Positions 25,301 through 37,242 of a DNA stretch of 64,000 nt are shown in pieces. Each line of letters opens with the position of its first letter. The stretch's first letter is position 1. The notes below the pieces were generated by a model. The model was not told the origin of the DNA, ran no database searches, and was given only the letters and a program-made list of their open reading frames with translations. The translations under genes and the position numbers were made by a program. Origin of the DNA: Limnoperna fortunei (taxonomy: Eukaryota > Mollusca > Bivalvia > Mytilida > Modiolidae); NCBI GenBank assembly GCA_944474755.1, contig OX104112.1, positions 92,951,756-93,015,755 of the forward strand. The letters run 5' to 3'.

Positions 25301-27930
25301 GAATAATATAAGTCCACTGGGATCGTGTAAATACACAATACAGGCAGTTCAAAATATTATATAAAGAGTCTAAAAGAATTCTGCTAAACCAGTACACTTA
25401 TTTTGTATCGGATCGACAAACATGACGATACAGCATAAACAAAAAATAATAATATACAAGTCTAGAAGATTATGCAACGATACAAATGACGGCGTTTCTT
25501 GTCATAAATTTAGACACAGACTGACCAACGAATGGCCTTAGTCATTGAGTGTCAATATAAATAAATAACGTAAACAATCATAACATATTAATCTTAAACT
25601 TTCTCATTTGAAATGAACCCAAAACTTTTTTTTATAGTTGCTTCTCAGTCCGCTAACCGGGGACGTGCCGTGCTGTTATTTGGCTTTGCTCAAATATTCC
25701 AACAAGATGTAATCAAAATTATCAAGGTGACAAATTCATTACGCCAGACGCGCGTTTCGTCTACTTAAGACTCATCAGTGGCGTTTAACTCTAAATGTTT
25801 AAGACATTCTTCATTGGGAGATGGAATAATATTTTTTTTCATTGGCAGATGGAATAATATAAGTCCACTGGGATCGTGTAAATACACAATACAGGCAGTT
25901 CAAAATATTATATAAAGAGTCTAAAAGAATTCTGCTAAACCAGTACACTTATTTTGTATCGGATCGACAAACATGACGATACAGCATAAACAAAAAATAA
26001 TAATATACAAGTCTAGAAGATTATGCAACGATACAAATGACGGCGTTTCTTGTCATAAATTTAGACACAGACTGACCAACGAATGGCCTTAGTCATTGAG
26101 TGTCAATATAAATAAATAACGTAAACAATCATAACATATTAATCTTAAACTTTCTCATTTGAAATGAACCCAAAACTTTTTTTTATAGTTGCTTCTCAGT
26201 CCGCTAACCGGGGACGTGCCGTGCTGTTATTTGGCTTTGCTCAAATATTCCAACAAGATGTAATCAAAATTATCAAGGTGACAAATTCATTACGCCAGAC
26301 GCGCGTTTCGTCTACTTAAGACTCATCAGTGGCGTTTAACTCTAAATGTTTAAGACATTCTTCATTGGGAGATGGAATAATATTTTTTTTCATTGGCAGA
26401 TGGAATAATATAAGTCCACTGGGATCGTGTAAATACACAATACAGGCAGTTCAAAATATTATATAAAGAGTCTAAAAGAATTCTGCTAAACCAGTACACT
26501 TATTTTGTATCGGATCGACAAACATGACGATACAGCATAAACAAAAAATAATAATATACAAGTCTAGAAGATTATGCAACGATACAAATGACGGCGTTTC
26601 TTGTCATAAATTTAGACACAGACTGACCAACGAATGGCCTTAGTCATTGAGTGTCAATATAAATAAATAACGTAAACAATCATAACATATTAATCTTAAA
26701 CTTTCTCATTTGAAATGAACCCAAAACTTTTTTTTATAGTTGCTTCTCAGTCCGCTAACCGGGGACGTGCCGTGCTGTTATTTGGCTTTGCTCAAATATT
26801 CCAACAAGATGTAATCAAAATTATCAAGGTGACAAATTCATTACGCCAGACGCGCGTTTCGTCTACTTAAGACTCATCAGTGGCGTTTAACTCTAAATGT
26901 TTAAGACATTCTTCATTGGGAGATGGAATAATATTTTTTTTCATTGGCAGATGGAATAATATAAGTCCACTGGGATCGTGTAAATACACAATACAGGCAG
27001 TTCAAAATATTATATAAAGAGTCTAAAAGAATTCTGCTAAACCAGTACACTTATTTTGTATCGGATCGACAAACATGACGATACAGCATAAACAAAAAAT
27101 AATAATATACAAGTCTAGAAGATTATGCAACGATACAAATGACGGCGTTTCTTGTCATAAATTTAGACACAGACTGACCAACGAATGGCCTTAGTCATTG
27201 AGTGTCAATATAAATAAATAACGTAAACCATCATAACATATTAATCTTAAACTTTCTCATTTGAAATGAACCCAAAACTTTTTTTTATAGTTGCTTCTCA
27301 GTCCGCTAACCGGGGACGTGCCGTGCTGTTATTTGGCTTTGCTCAAATATTCCAACAAGATGTAATCAAAATTATCAAGGTGACAAATTCATTACGCCAG
27401 ACGCGCGTTTCGTCTACTTAAGACTCATCAGTGGCGTTTAACTCTAAATGTTTAAGACATTCTTCATTGGGAGATGGAATAATATTTTTTTTCATTGGCA
27501 GATGGAATAATATAAGTCCACTGGGATCGTGTAAATACACAATACAGGCAGTTCAAAATATTATATAAAGAGTCTAAAAGAATTCTGCTAAACCAGTACA
27601 CTTATTTTGTATCGGATCGACAAACATGACGATACAGCATAAACAAAAAATAATAATATACAAGTCTAGAAGATTATGCAACGATACAAATGACGGCGTT
27701 TCTTGTCATAAATTTAGACACAGACTGACCAACGAATGGCCTTAGTCATTGAGTGTCAATATAAATAAATAACGTAAACAATCATAACATATTAATCTTA
27801 AACTTTCTCATTTGAAATGAACCCAAAACTTTTTTTTATAGTTGCTTCTCAGTCCGCTAACCGGGGACGTGCCGTGCTGTTATTTGGCTTTGCTCAAATA
27901 TTCCAACAAGATGTAATCAAAATTATCAAG
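19395..27930 (-). repeat. Tandem array of 551-bp ribozyme-bearing units, direct block (15.5 copies)
   Basis: Units start with the same caagtctagaag block at 19396 and every 551 bp after that up to 27661, giving 15 full copies and a sixteenth cut at 27930. By eye the copies are almost identical; I saw only single-base differences (for example 21295, 24015 and 27229). Each full unit carries one hammerhead ribozyme on the minus strand. Each unit also has an internal near-duplication, with agatggaataatat occurring twice about 31 bp apart, which the 510-bp relatives lack. No long open frame or reverse transcriptase is present, so any mobility would depend on other elements. The array is best described as a retrozyme-like or Penelope-LTR-derived satellite. 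It could be partly an assembly expansion, but the single-base variants show that the copies are not all the same read. Confidence 0.95.
19680..27437 (-). ncRNA. 15 type I hammerhead ribozymes, minus strand
   Basis: Each is 44 nt, starting (plus coordinates) at 19680, 20231, 20782, 21333, 21884, 22435, 22986, 23537, 24088, 24639, 25190, 25741, 26292, 26843 and 27394. Read on the minus strand the order is: stem I 5' arm ACGCCA, core CTGATGA, stem II GTCT/AGAC with loop TAAGT, core GAAA, a tiny stem III (CGCGCG), cleavage triplet GTC, and stem I 3' arm TGGCGT. Stem I is a perfect 6-bp match and stem II a perfect 4-bp match, and all conserved core bases are present. Stems II and III are looped and stem I is open, so this is type I. 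The short stem III is typical of metazoan retrozymes and Penelope-like elements, in which tandem (dimeric) folding helps activity. Predicted cleavage is between 19686 and 19685 in the first copy. Products would carry 2',3'-cyclic phosphate and 5'-OH ends. Confidence 0.9.
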
Positions 27931-30360
27931 ATTAATATGTTATGATTGTTTACGTTATTTATTTATATTGACACTCAATGACTAAGGCCATTCGTTGGTC
28001 AGTCTGTGTCTAAATTTATGACAAGAAACGCCGTCATTTGTATCGTTGCATAATCTTCTAGACTTGTATATTATTATTTTTTGTTTATGCTGTATCGTCA
28101 TGTTTGTCGATCCGATACAAAATAAGTGTACTGGTTTAGCAGAATTCTTTTAGACTCTTTATATAATATTTTGAACTGCCTGTATTGTGTATTTACACGA
28201 TCCCAGTGGACTTATATTATTCCATCTGCCAATGAAAAAAAATATTATTCCATCTCCCAATGAAGAATGTCTTAAACATTTAGAGTTAAACGCCACTGAT
28301 GAGTCTTAAGTAGACGAAACGCGCGTCTGGCGTAATGAATTTGTCACCTTGATAATTTTGATTACATCTTGTTGGAATATTTGAGCAAAGCCAAATAACA
28401 GCACGGCACGTCCCCGGTTAGCGGACTGAGAAGCAACTATAAAAAAAAGTTTTGGGTTCATTTCAAATGAGAAAGTTTAAGATTAATATGTTATGATTGT
28501 TTACGTTATTTATTTATATTGACACTCAATGACTAAGGCCATTCGTTGGTCAGTCTGTGTCTAAATTTATGACAAGAAACGCCGTCATTTGTATCGTTGC
28601 ATAATCTTCTAGACTTCTATATTATTATTTTTTGTTTATGCTGTATCGTCATGTTTGTCGATCCGATACAAAATAAGTGTACTGGTTTAGCAGAATTCTT
28701 TTAGACTCTTTATATAATATTTTGAACTGCCTGTATCGTGTATTTACACGATCCCAGTGGACTTATATTATTCCATCTGCCAATGAAAAAAAATATTATT
28801 CCATCTCCCAATGAAGAATGTCTTAAACATTTAGAGTTAAACGCCACTGATGAGTCTTAAGTAGACGAAACGCGCGTCTGGCGTAATGAATTTGTCACCT
28901 TGATAATTTTGATTACATCTTGTTGGAATATTTGAGCAAAGCCAAATAACAGCACGGCACGTCCCCGGTTAGCGGACTGAGAAGCAACTATAAAAAAAAG
29001 TTTTGGGTTCATTTCAAATGAGAAAGTTTAAGATTAATATGTTATGATTGTTTACGTTATTTATTTATATTGACACTCAATGACTAAGGCCATTCGTTGG
29101 TCAGTCTGTGTCTAAATTTATGACAAGAAACGCCGTCATTTGTATCGTTGCATAATCTTCTAGACTTGTATATTATTATTTTTTGTTTATGCTGTATCGT
29201 CATGTTTGTCGATCCGATACAAAATAAGTGTACTGGTTTAGCAGAATTCTTTTAGACTCTTTATATAATATTTTGAACTGCCTGTATTGTGTATTTACAC
29301 GATCCCAGTGGACTTATATTATTCCATCTGCCAATGAAAAAAAATATTATTCCATCTCCCAATGAAGAATGTCTTAAACATTTAGAGTTAAACGCCACTG
29401 ATGAGTCTTAAGTAGACGAAACGCGCGTCTGGCGTAATGAATTTGTCACCTTGATAATTTTGATTACATCTTGTTGGAATATTTGAGCAAAGCCAAATAA
29501 CAGCACGGCACGTCCCCGGTTAGCGGACTGAGAAGCAACTATAAAAAAAAGTTTTGGGTTCATTTCAAATGAGAAAGTTTAAGATTAATATGTTATGATT
29601 GTTTACGTTATTTATTTATATTGACACTCAATGACTAAGGCCATTCGTTGGTCAGTCTGTGTCTAAATTTATGACAAGAAACGCCGTCATTTGTATCGTT
29701 GCATAATCTTCTAGACTTGTATATTATTATTTTTTGTTTATGCTGTATCGTCATGTTTGTCGATCCGATACAAAATAAGTGTACTGGTTTAGCAGAATTC
29801 TTTTAGACTCTTTATATAATATTTTGAACTGCCTGTATTGTGTATTTACACGATCCCAGTGGACTTATATTATTCCATCTGCCAATGAAAAAAAATATTA
29901 TTCCATCTCCCAATGAAGAATGTCTTAAACATTTAGAGTTAAACGCCACTGATGAGTCTTAAGTAGACGAAACGCGCGTCTGGCGTAATGAATTTGTCAC
30001 CTTGATAATTTTGATTACATCTTGTTGGAATATTTGAGCAAAGCCAAATAACAGCACGGCACGTCCCCGGTTAGCGGACTGAGAAGCAACTATAAAAAAA
30101 AGTTTTGGGTTCATTTCAAATGAGAAAGTTTAAGATTAATATGTTATGATTGTTTACGTTATTTATTTATATTGACACTCAATGACTAAGGCCATTCGTT
30201 GGTCAGTCTGTGTCTAAATTTATGACAAGAAACGCCGTCATTTGTATCGTTGCATAATCTTCTAGACTTGTATATTATTATTTTTTGTTTATGCTGTATC
30301 GTCATGTTTGTCGATCCGATACAAAATAAGTGTACTGGTTTAGCAGAATTCTTTTAGACT

Positions 30361-30364
<4 letters not shown>
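27931..30364 (+). repeat. Inverted block of the 551-bp array (4.4 copies)
   Basis: At 27930/27931 the array switches to the reverse complement of the same unit. Unit landmarks then recur at 28066, 28617, 29168, 29719 and 30270 (551-bp spacing). The block ends in the unit's ctttatat motif, which passes into (AT)n. The junction joins attatcaag of the direct unit to the reversed ttaagattaat, sharing only the bases aag. Singletons seen here are at 28617 and 28737. The block can pair with the neighbouring direct units (27796 leftward), leaving a 134-nt loop. Confidence 0.95.
28290..29986 (+). ncRNA. 4 type I hammerhead ribozymes, plus strand (inverted block)
   Basis: The same 44-nt ribozyme as in the direct block, now on the plus strand, starting at 28290, 28841, 29392 and 29943. 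CTGATGA, the GTCT/AGAC hairpin, GAAA and GTC are all intact in each. Cleavage in the first copy would be between 28327 and 28328. These are antisense to the calbindin-like transcript. Confidence 0.9.

Positions 30365-30432
<68 letters not shown>
30363..30432. repeat. (AT)n tract between inverted block and 510-bp subfamily
   Basis: A run of about 70 bp of AT dinucleotides. It starts within the unit's own ctttatat motif and ends at the ATATACAAG start of the next unit, as if it grew from short AT runs already in the unit. A Tyr-Ile repeat frame across it is an artefact. Confidence 0.95.
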
Positions 30433-30435
<3 letters not shown>

Positions 30436-31601
30436 AGTCTAGAAGATTATGCAACGATACACATGACGGTGTTTCTTGTCAAAAATTTAGACAAAGACTG
30501 ACCAACGAATGGCCTTAGTCATTGAATGTCAATATAAATAATTGACGTAAACAAGTCGTAACATATTGATCTTGAAATTTCTCATTTCCAACTTAACCCA
30601 AAATAGTTGCTTCCCAAGTCCGCCAGCCGGGGACGTGCCGTGCTGTTACTTTGCTTTGCTCAAATATTCCAACAAGATGTAATTAAAATTACCAAGTTGA
30701 CAAATTCTTTACGCCAGACGCGCGTTTCGTCTACTTAAGACTCATCAGTGGCGTTTAACTCTAAATGCTTAAAGTATTTTTTCATTCGGTGATGGAATAA
30801 TATAAGTCCACTGGGATCGTGTAAAAACATAATACAGGTAGTTCAAAATATTATATAAAAGTCTAAAGAGTCTACCAACCAGCAGGCTTATTAAGTATCG
30901 GATCGACAAACATGACGATACAGCATAAACAAAAAATAATATACAAGTCTAGAAGATTATGCAACGATACACATGACGGTGTTTCTTGTCAAAAATTTAG
31001 ACAAAGACTGACCAACGAATGGCCTTAGTCATTGAATGTCAATATAAATAAATGACGTAAACAAGTCGTAACATATTGATCTTGAAATTTCTCATTTCCA
31101 ACTTAACCCAAAATAGTTGCTTCCCAAGTCCGCCAGCCGGGGACGTGCCGTGCTGTTACTTTGCTTTGCTCAAATATTCCAACAAGATGTAATTAAAATT
31201 ACCAAGTTGACAAATTCTTTACGCCAGACGCGCGTTTCGTCTACTTAAGACTCATCAGTGGCGTTTAACTCTAAATGCTTAAAGTATTTTTTCATTCGGT
31301 GATGGAATAATATAAGTCCACTGGGATCGTGTAAAAACATAATACAGGTAGTTCAAAATATTATATAAAAGTCTAAAGAGTCTACCAACCAGCAGGCTTA
31401 TTAAGTATCGGATCGACAAACATGACGATACAGCATAAACAAAAAATAATATACAAGTCTAGAAGATTATGCAACGATACACATGACGGTGTTTCTTGTC
31501 AAAAATTTAGACAAAGACTGACCAACGAATGACCTTAGTCATTGAATGTCAATATAAATAAATGACGTAAACAAGTCGTAACATATTGATCTTGAAATTT
31601 C

Positions 31602-31603
<2 letters not shown>
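30433..31603 (-). repeat. Diverged 510-bp subfamily of the ribozyme array (2.3 copies)
   Basis: Units begin at 30434, 30944 and 31454 (510-bp period). The third is cut at about 31603 by an (AT)n tract. They align with the 551-bp unit along their whole length but differ at many positions (for example acatgacggtgtttc against aaatgacggcgtttc) and carry only one copy of the gatggaataatat block. The two full copies are almost identical to each other, with small differences near 30541 and 31052. They are a separately homogenised subfamily. Confidence 0.93.
30711..31264 (-). ncRNA. 2 type I hammerhead ribozymes, minus strand (510-bp subfamily)
   Basis: Ribozymes at 30711-30754 and 31221-31264 have the same core, stems and GTC cleavage triplet as in the 551-bp units, although the surrounding unit has diverged. 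Retention of the exact 44-nt motif while the flanks changed argues that it is functional, or that it recently came from a functional parent. Confidence 0.88.

Positions 31604-31638
<35 letters not shown>
31604..31638. repeat. (AT)n tract at right edge of the ribozyme array
   Basis: A short AT dinucleotide run that ends the third 510-bp unit and marks the right limit of the array. Confidence 0.9.
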
Positions 31639-31642
<4 letters not shown>

Positions 31643-31665
31643 AATAATGGATTTTAACACCTCTA

Positions 31666-31765
31666 TGTCATTTTTCATGTATATAGTGGCATCCAGTTTT
31701 CATTTGGAGAAGACCTCCGACAGGACAACTGACAATCCTTGTCAACTACCGTATTGTTGGGGTCT
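31666..31765 (-). repeat. Degenerate SINE body fragment
   Basis: agtggcatccagttttcatt and gacaatccttgtcaac resemble the body of the SINE family on the minus strand. The 62-codon frame across it is not a gene. Confidence 0.35.
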
Positions 31766-34700
31766 CCAAAAGGCTTCCGATGATCTTAATGGAATAATTC
31801 CGAATAAGCATAATTACCAACAAATTTGTATTTAAGTAATAGTTGCATTATGTACAAACGAATCATAGAAGGACGATACATATTTGCAATAAAATTCGTC
31901 AAGGAGTCATTCATGTATTTAGTTTCATCACTTTACCCAATAGCCTAGTAATGTAAAGAACACAAACATGGCCGAAATATACAAGGTTAACAGGACTTGT
32001 ATTAAACCAAAACCAATAACCCCCGGCATTGGTAATAAATCATCGATGATTTAATATCTTACTTAGTGGCTTGTTTCATTACTGGTGTGAATTATTACAT
32101 TTAAACAGAATCCATAAACTTATTATTAATATAAATCTAGTCGATATATTGACCGCAGTAGTTTTGGATATTAAATGGTAATATTGCCTTGTGAAGTTCT
32201 ACAGATGCGGCGCATATCTCCATTCTGTCAAGCATTGAAAGGACCAAGAAATGCACCGTGAAATAATTGATTGAATTTAGACAATTCTCTGCTTTACACC
32301 AGGGTACTTTATTAAAAAAAACACCAACAGATCTTAAATTAACGAATCATCATCTGATTGCTGCATTGAAATTGAGGATAGGAAAATATTTAACTGTCTG
32401 ATAAGTTTATTTTTGTAGCCATTTAAATAAACTCTCAATTCGACATTGTAAGTAATATTTGTTTTGGACACAAAATATAGACTGCGACTAGAAAAATATG
32501 CAACTTTGGGTAAGGAAAAGATGTCATCTGCAGCCGATACAATAAGCTGATTTTAAAATCTATAAAATGTGTTTTAGCGTTTAAATAGGATGACACTCTT
32601 CAACCAAGTTACCCACTATGATCTGCGGTCAGTCTGTCGTATTCCGCGAGATGAAATCCCCCTTTTGCGACATAAGGGCGTACTGCAGTCTTAGAAGCGT
32701 CCCCTTACAAAGTATGGTAACGGTGCGATCAAAGATCCTGTGTAATACTTTATTGACAGTGAGTATTTTCATCTTATCAAACAATGTGTTTCTCTAATAA
32801 ATCAATGTTTATTATGTTCAAACGATTATAAATGACAATAAAATATGCTACATAATAAATGACCCGATATGAATTTCTTGTATGTTATTTGAACAACGAG
32901 AGAAAGATTTCATAAGAGAAAATAAAAGAAATCACCTGTTGAAATAATGTCTGGTAATTCCAGACTCAAAGTCATAATATTGACGATAACTGGTACACAG
33001 CCATTGTATGATCGTTACGCAAATAATAGGTGGCAAAAGAAGTTTTTGCAGTTTGTATTTTTCTAGACAATTGTGACAAACAGCAGATATATGCTTTAAA
33101 CAAAAATTACCAAATTTAAATTATAATCATTCATACAATTATTGGATACAACTAAAAACGAAAGCGAAACAAGTGTAAAGGGGCTATTGTAGAACAAATT
33201 TAAACCGATACGATAGGCTTATTTCCCCCCTTATCCAATGCCGTTACATTTTCTAAGCGCGGTAACGTCGGTTCATCCTTTTTCTACATTGGTTTATTAT
33301 TTATAAACTTGTTCTTGTACAGAATACAGTTGCATTTTCTGTTTTCCTTATACTAAATGCCAACCCCACTTGGGAAAATAAGTTTGCTTGCATTTTTTCA
33401 TTATTCTATATTTTACCTTTTTATTACGAAAATTCAGTAGAAAAAATGTAGATACGATAACCTGTCCATGTTTTATAATATGCCTCTGGTATTAATTTGT
33501 TACAAATCGTCCTTGACTTTTACTACGGGAAGTTTACATAATAAGTCAGCCATTTTTGTTTCTACAGGGACATTATGATGTTTACATATGTTCGTCTGCT
33601 TTCGTGACGTTTAATGGTATTCGGACAAACCGCGAGACTTTTCCCGCCTTAACTGCAGACGACATCACCCGAAGGTTTTCGAGTAGACAACAAGCAATTG
33701 TTCCTAAAGTACACTTCCGTTCCAATTGAGGTCAAATTTTAGTATGGGAAAATCGCCATTTCAAAATTTAAAAACTGCCATATTTCAAAACGCTGAATAT
33801 CTCGAGGAAATAATTATTGATTTCAAAAAGTAGTATTCTTGATCTACAAAAGGAGCATAAGCTGAACCGTACGCGGTAAGCAGTTTTCATTTTTCACGCA
33901 AGAAACCCTCTCCGCAATACGTCAACACTTAGTATAGACGTTTAGCAAACATTTAATCTATCAATACACACAAATATTTTTAAAGAAACTATTCACGTAT
34001 CCTCAAATGTTTTGTATAACAAGGTAAAGGTTGGACTAGGATATGTACATTAAAATTACAGTTTAAATAGAGATGTGTGTAATTAACCGTACTTATGCAT
34101 ATAGAGATATAATAGATATAATATAAAATTGATTTGAGCTAATGCTACATACATAATAACCCGTGCGGTAAGCCTATTATATGTACCAGTAAATACTAAA
34201 TTACAGTTTGTAAATTTCTTTCACGCGATCTTCTTAAACAATGTGGTATATATACAGTTAACACAGCTGGGTGTTAAACCGTCATATCTGAATTGTTTCT
34301 GAAAATATGAGCAAGTCGTGATGAAATGATAAATAACCTGATACTGCATAGGTTTTGTGTTAGAAATATATATGCCAATAAAATACAGTATAAAATCGGG
34401 AGAGACGGACATAATAACAACAAGAGCCAAAGGTCAGGGGACATTTACATATCCGGATATTGACAAAGATATGCAACACGAAACAAAAACGCAAAAACAG
34501 AAGATAGTAAACCGAACCCAATAAAATTCATGGGTGCATGCCGGTGCTCTGTACTGCTAATTAGACACCCGTCGAGTTACGCATTATTTATTCAATTCAA
34601 TATTTAATGACAAACACGCGAGAACAATAGTTTGTCAATCAACTCTACTTTTTCGAGACAGCCCTCATCCTACTTCTAGAAACTCCTGATTGCGCATAGT

Positions 34701-34924
34701 ACACAAAATCAACAAAAATTTGTTAATAATTAAATTAGCTTCCTCGATCATAATGACATTACTTTCAGGAGGTCAAGAATTAAATAAGAGTGACTGTTTA
34801 TAAATCTTGCACATCATTATATACATTTGTTTCACTGTTTTTGAATTATCACGGTACTTCCATATGTTTGAGAAATAATTCATAAGTGTATTATGTACTC
34901 ATTTACACAAGAGCTTGGCTTTCA

Positions 34925-35050
34925 TTTTCGATTTTTTAACGAGCGAAAGGGAAGATGTGTCGTACTCATTTACACATCGGATGGGTCTTTATATTCGATT
35001 ATTTTTTACCGAGCGATAGGGAGGTAGAAAATAAGACCCTAAAGGCCCAT
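34925..35050. repeat. Degenerate relative of the fold-back family
   Basis: Contains gggtctttatattcgatt, ttttttaccgagcgatag, then gtagaaaataagacccta, a decayed inverted repeat around the same accgagcgatag centre as 38530-38689. A similar acgagcgaaaggga lies just to its left. Confidence 0.4.
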
Positions 35051-35984
35051 TCCAAGTTACCAAATGTACAACATCATAACCAGAATGCATTATTGTAATT
35101 CGAATATAACAAACTTCAGAGTTTTATACGCCATGAATTTCTACCCGCCATTTGCATGATACAAAATTTTCCGTCTAGAAATTATGCCAAGTATGTATGG
35201 TGAATATAATACAAATCGAAACATTTCTTAAATGTTTTTATCGTAATGTGCAATCGATATGTCTTGTTCTGTTATTTATTGACTTTTATTTCAATCCGAA
35301 CTTCAAAATTTAGCCGTTAACATTGTGAAGTCATTAAATATTTTGTGACATAACGTCGCATTTACAGGTGTGCGAAGTATAGATATATAGTGTAATATAT
35401 TGTTTGACGTTTTAAGGACGTCTTATAAGAATATGTAATTAAAGCGCGATGACTGTTGTTACATGCTGACTTTGTGTTTCATTGCTTATGGCATTGCTAA
35501 CATAAACACAGACAAAATTAAAGCTTCATTTAATAAATTTTGTGTAGATAATTCTCGGGAATTAAACAGCTGCAATTGTCAACTGGTGAGACAACCGCAA
35601 ACAGTTTGACTCACGTAGCGCTATTACAAATATATTTCTCTAAACGAAAATTATGCACAGTGAGATGTTCAATTCAGCCATTTAAAAAATCATTGAAGAT
35701 CTATTTGCTTCTAGTAAAAGTACAATAATAAAAAACTGTATTTTGTTTTTGTTAAAAATTATAGACTTTTTACGTTCCAGATTATATGTAAATTAATAAT
35801 TGATGTTATATCTGTTACATTGTAAACAAAGTGGAATTTATACCCCTTAAATAAACGTGTTTCATTTCCCACTGAAAGATTACACGCTTGAGTTTGCGCT
35901 TTCGAGCCTTACTAAGGAAACAATGTGCTCCATTCCAATCTAACAAGACAAGGATCGGTAGTTTTCATAATGGCCAAGGTTTTT

Positions 35985-36055
35985 CAACAGGTGCTTCGGT
36001 TTCCTCGAATAAAAACTGACGCCAAAAAATAGCTGAAAATGCTAACAGTGAGGCC
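35985..36055 (+). repeat. Degenerate SINE tail fragment
   Basis: cggtttcctcgaataaaaac followed by tagctgaaaatgctaacagt resembles the body-to-tail part of the family in plus orientation. Confidence 0.35.
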
Positions 36056-37242
36056 AGACCGCATTAAAAAAATATTAAAAACGGAATAGGCGTCTCCTTA
36101 GATTGAAAATTGTTGAGCCGCGCATAGTTATATATATACGTTGTAAAATATGAACCCTTGAAACAAGCATGTAGGCAAGGTTCTTGCTTCAAGCGTTCTA
36201 ATTGGATGCCGGATATTAAAAAGTGGAAAGTTTTTTTAAGGTGGTCGTTATGTTAAAGCTATTAGTTGACCGAAGAAATAGGCACTTTCAAGCATGTGTT
36301 ATAAAGCCAGATGTCCTACTCGTGATAGAAATATTTATGTCTTTTCGACATTACATTTTGCTCTACGCGTTAACAAAAAACGTCTTTCACCCATAGAAGA
36401 ATACCCGGTCTTTTGAGTAAAAGTATGTAAGAACATATCAGTCTATGGCTAACGTATTTTTTACGCCATTAATAACTATAAGATATTCATATAGCTTTCA
36501 AAACCCCCAAAACTAATTAATGTTTTAACTTTATCATCTAAATGCAGCATATTTGTACAATAATTTATACCTGTATTTTAATTATGTTTTATAGCAGCAA
36601 CTCGCCATCTTGCAATAAACCAGTTGTGCTGGTCTTCAAGTCGCAATTGTTTGTTACATTTAATACTGATAAAGCTTTAATTAAAATGCATATAAGATTT
36701 TAATATCAAAGGCAAACATTAAAAGACTGCATTCTTATTACAAATTATAATCTCTTATAGGAGTAAACTAATTTATATTTAAAGAGCACATAACATTTTA
36801 CCGTATTTTAGGAATAGTGCCCTTTTTCTCTTTGATAAGTCCAAAATAAATATTTTTAATAGAATTTGCAATTGCATTGCTTCGTAATTCAACAGGCTTT
36901 GAATACATAACGAGGGGTACAGTTTCCAGAAATCATTATTACCTGGCAGACAACAATTCAAAGTCTCTTTTACCCAATTTTATTAAACATTTTGGACTGC
37001 TACTCGCTCTAAAATTACAACTTGTTTTCAAAGGGAAGCTATTTTCACAAGTATAACATTAACACCTCAAGTAATGACACAATTGATTGCTGTTTTAAAT
37101 CATTTGTGCGTTTATTTAAATCAAAATAGTAAAATTACATTTAAACATATGTTATTCACATATATTATTAAGTCAGCGAAAACAAATGCATTGATAAATA
37201 TTTAAAAACTTTAAAAGATTTATAGCTTATTAAAAATCTTAC

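Larger units (their letters stand above)
19057..37242 (-). other. Intron 1 of the calbindin-like gene (18.2 kb)
   Basis: The interval between the two calbindin exons, bounded by a gtaagatt donor and a ttttgcag acceptor. About two thirds of it is the hammerhead-ribozyme tandem array (19.3-31.6 kb). The rest, 31.64-37.24 kb, is AT-rich single-copy-like DNA with a degenerate SINE piece near 31.67-31.76 kb and another near 35.99-36.05 kb, plus a degenerate fold-back near 34.93-35.05 kb. No other exon is visible in it. Confidence 0.85.

Noticed and set aside
30330..30518. Open frame with a long Tyr-Ile repeat
   Set aside because: It is a translation of the (AT)n tract joined to ribozyme-array sequence.
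19395..31603. A full Penelope-like or LTR retrotransposon
   Set aside because: No reverse transcriptase, endonuclease or capsid frame exists anywhere in the array; only the ribozyme-bearing unit is present.
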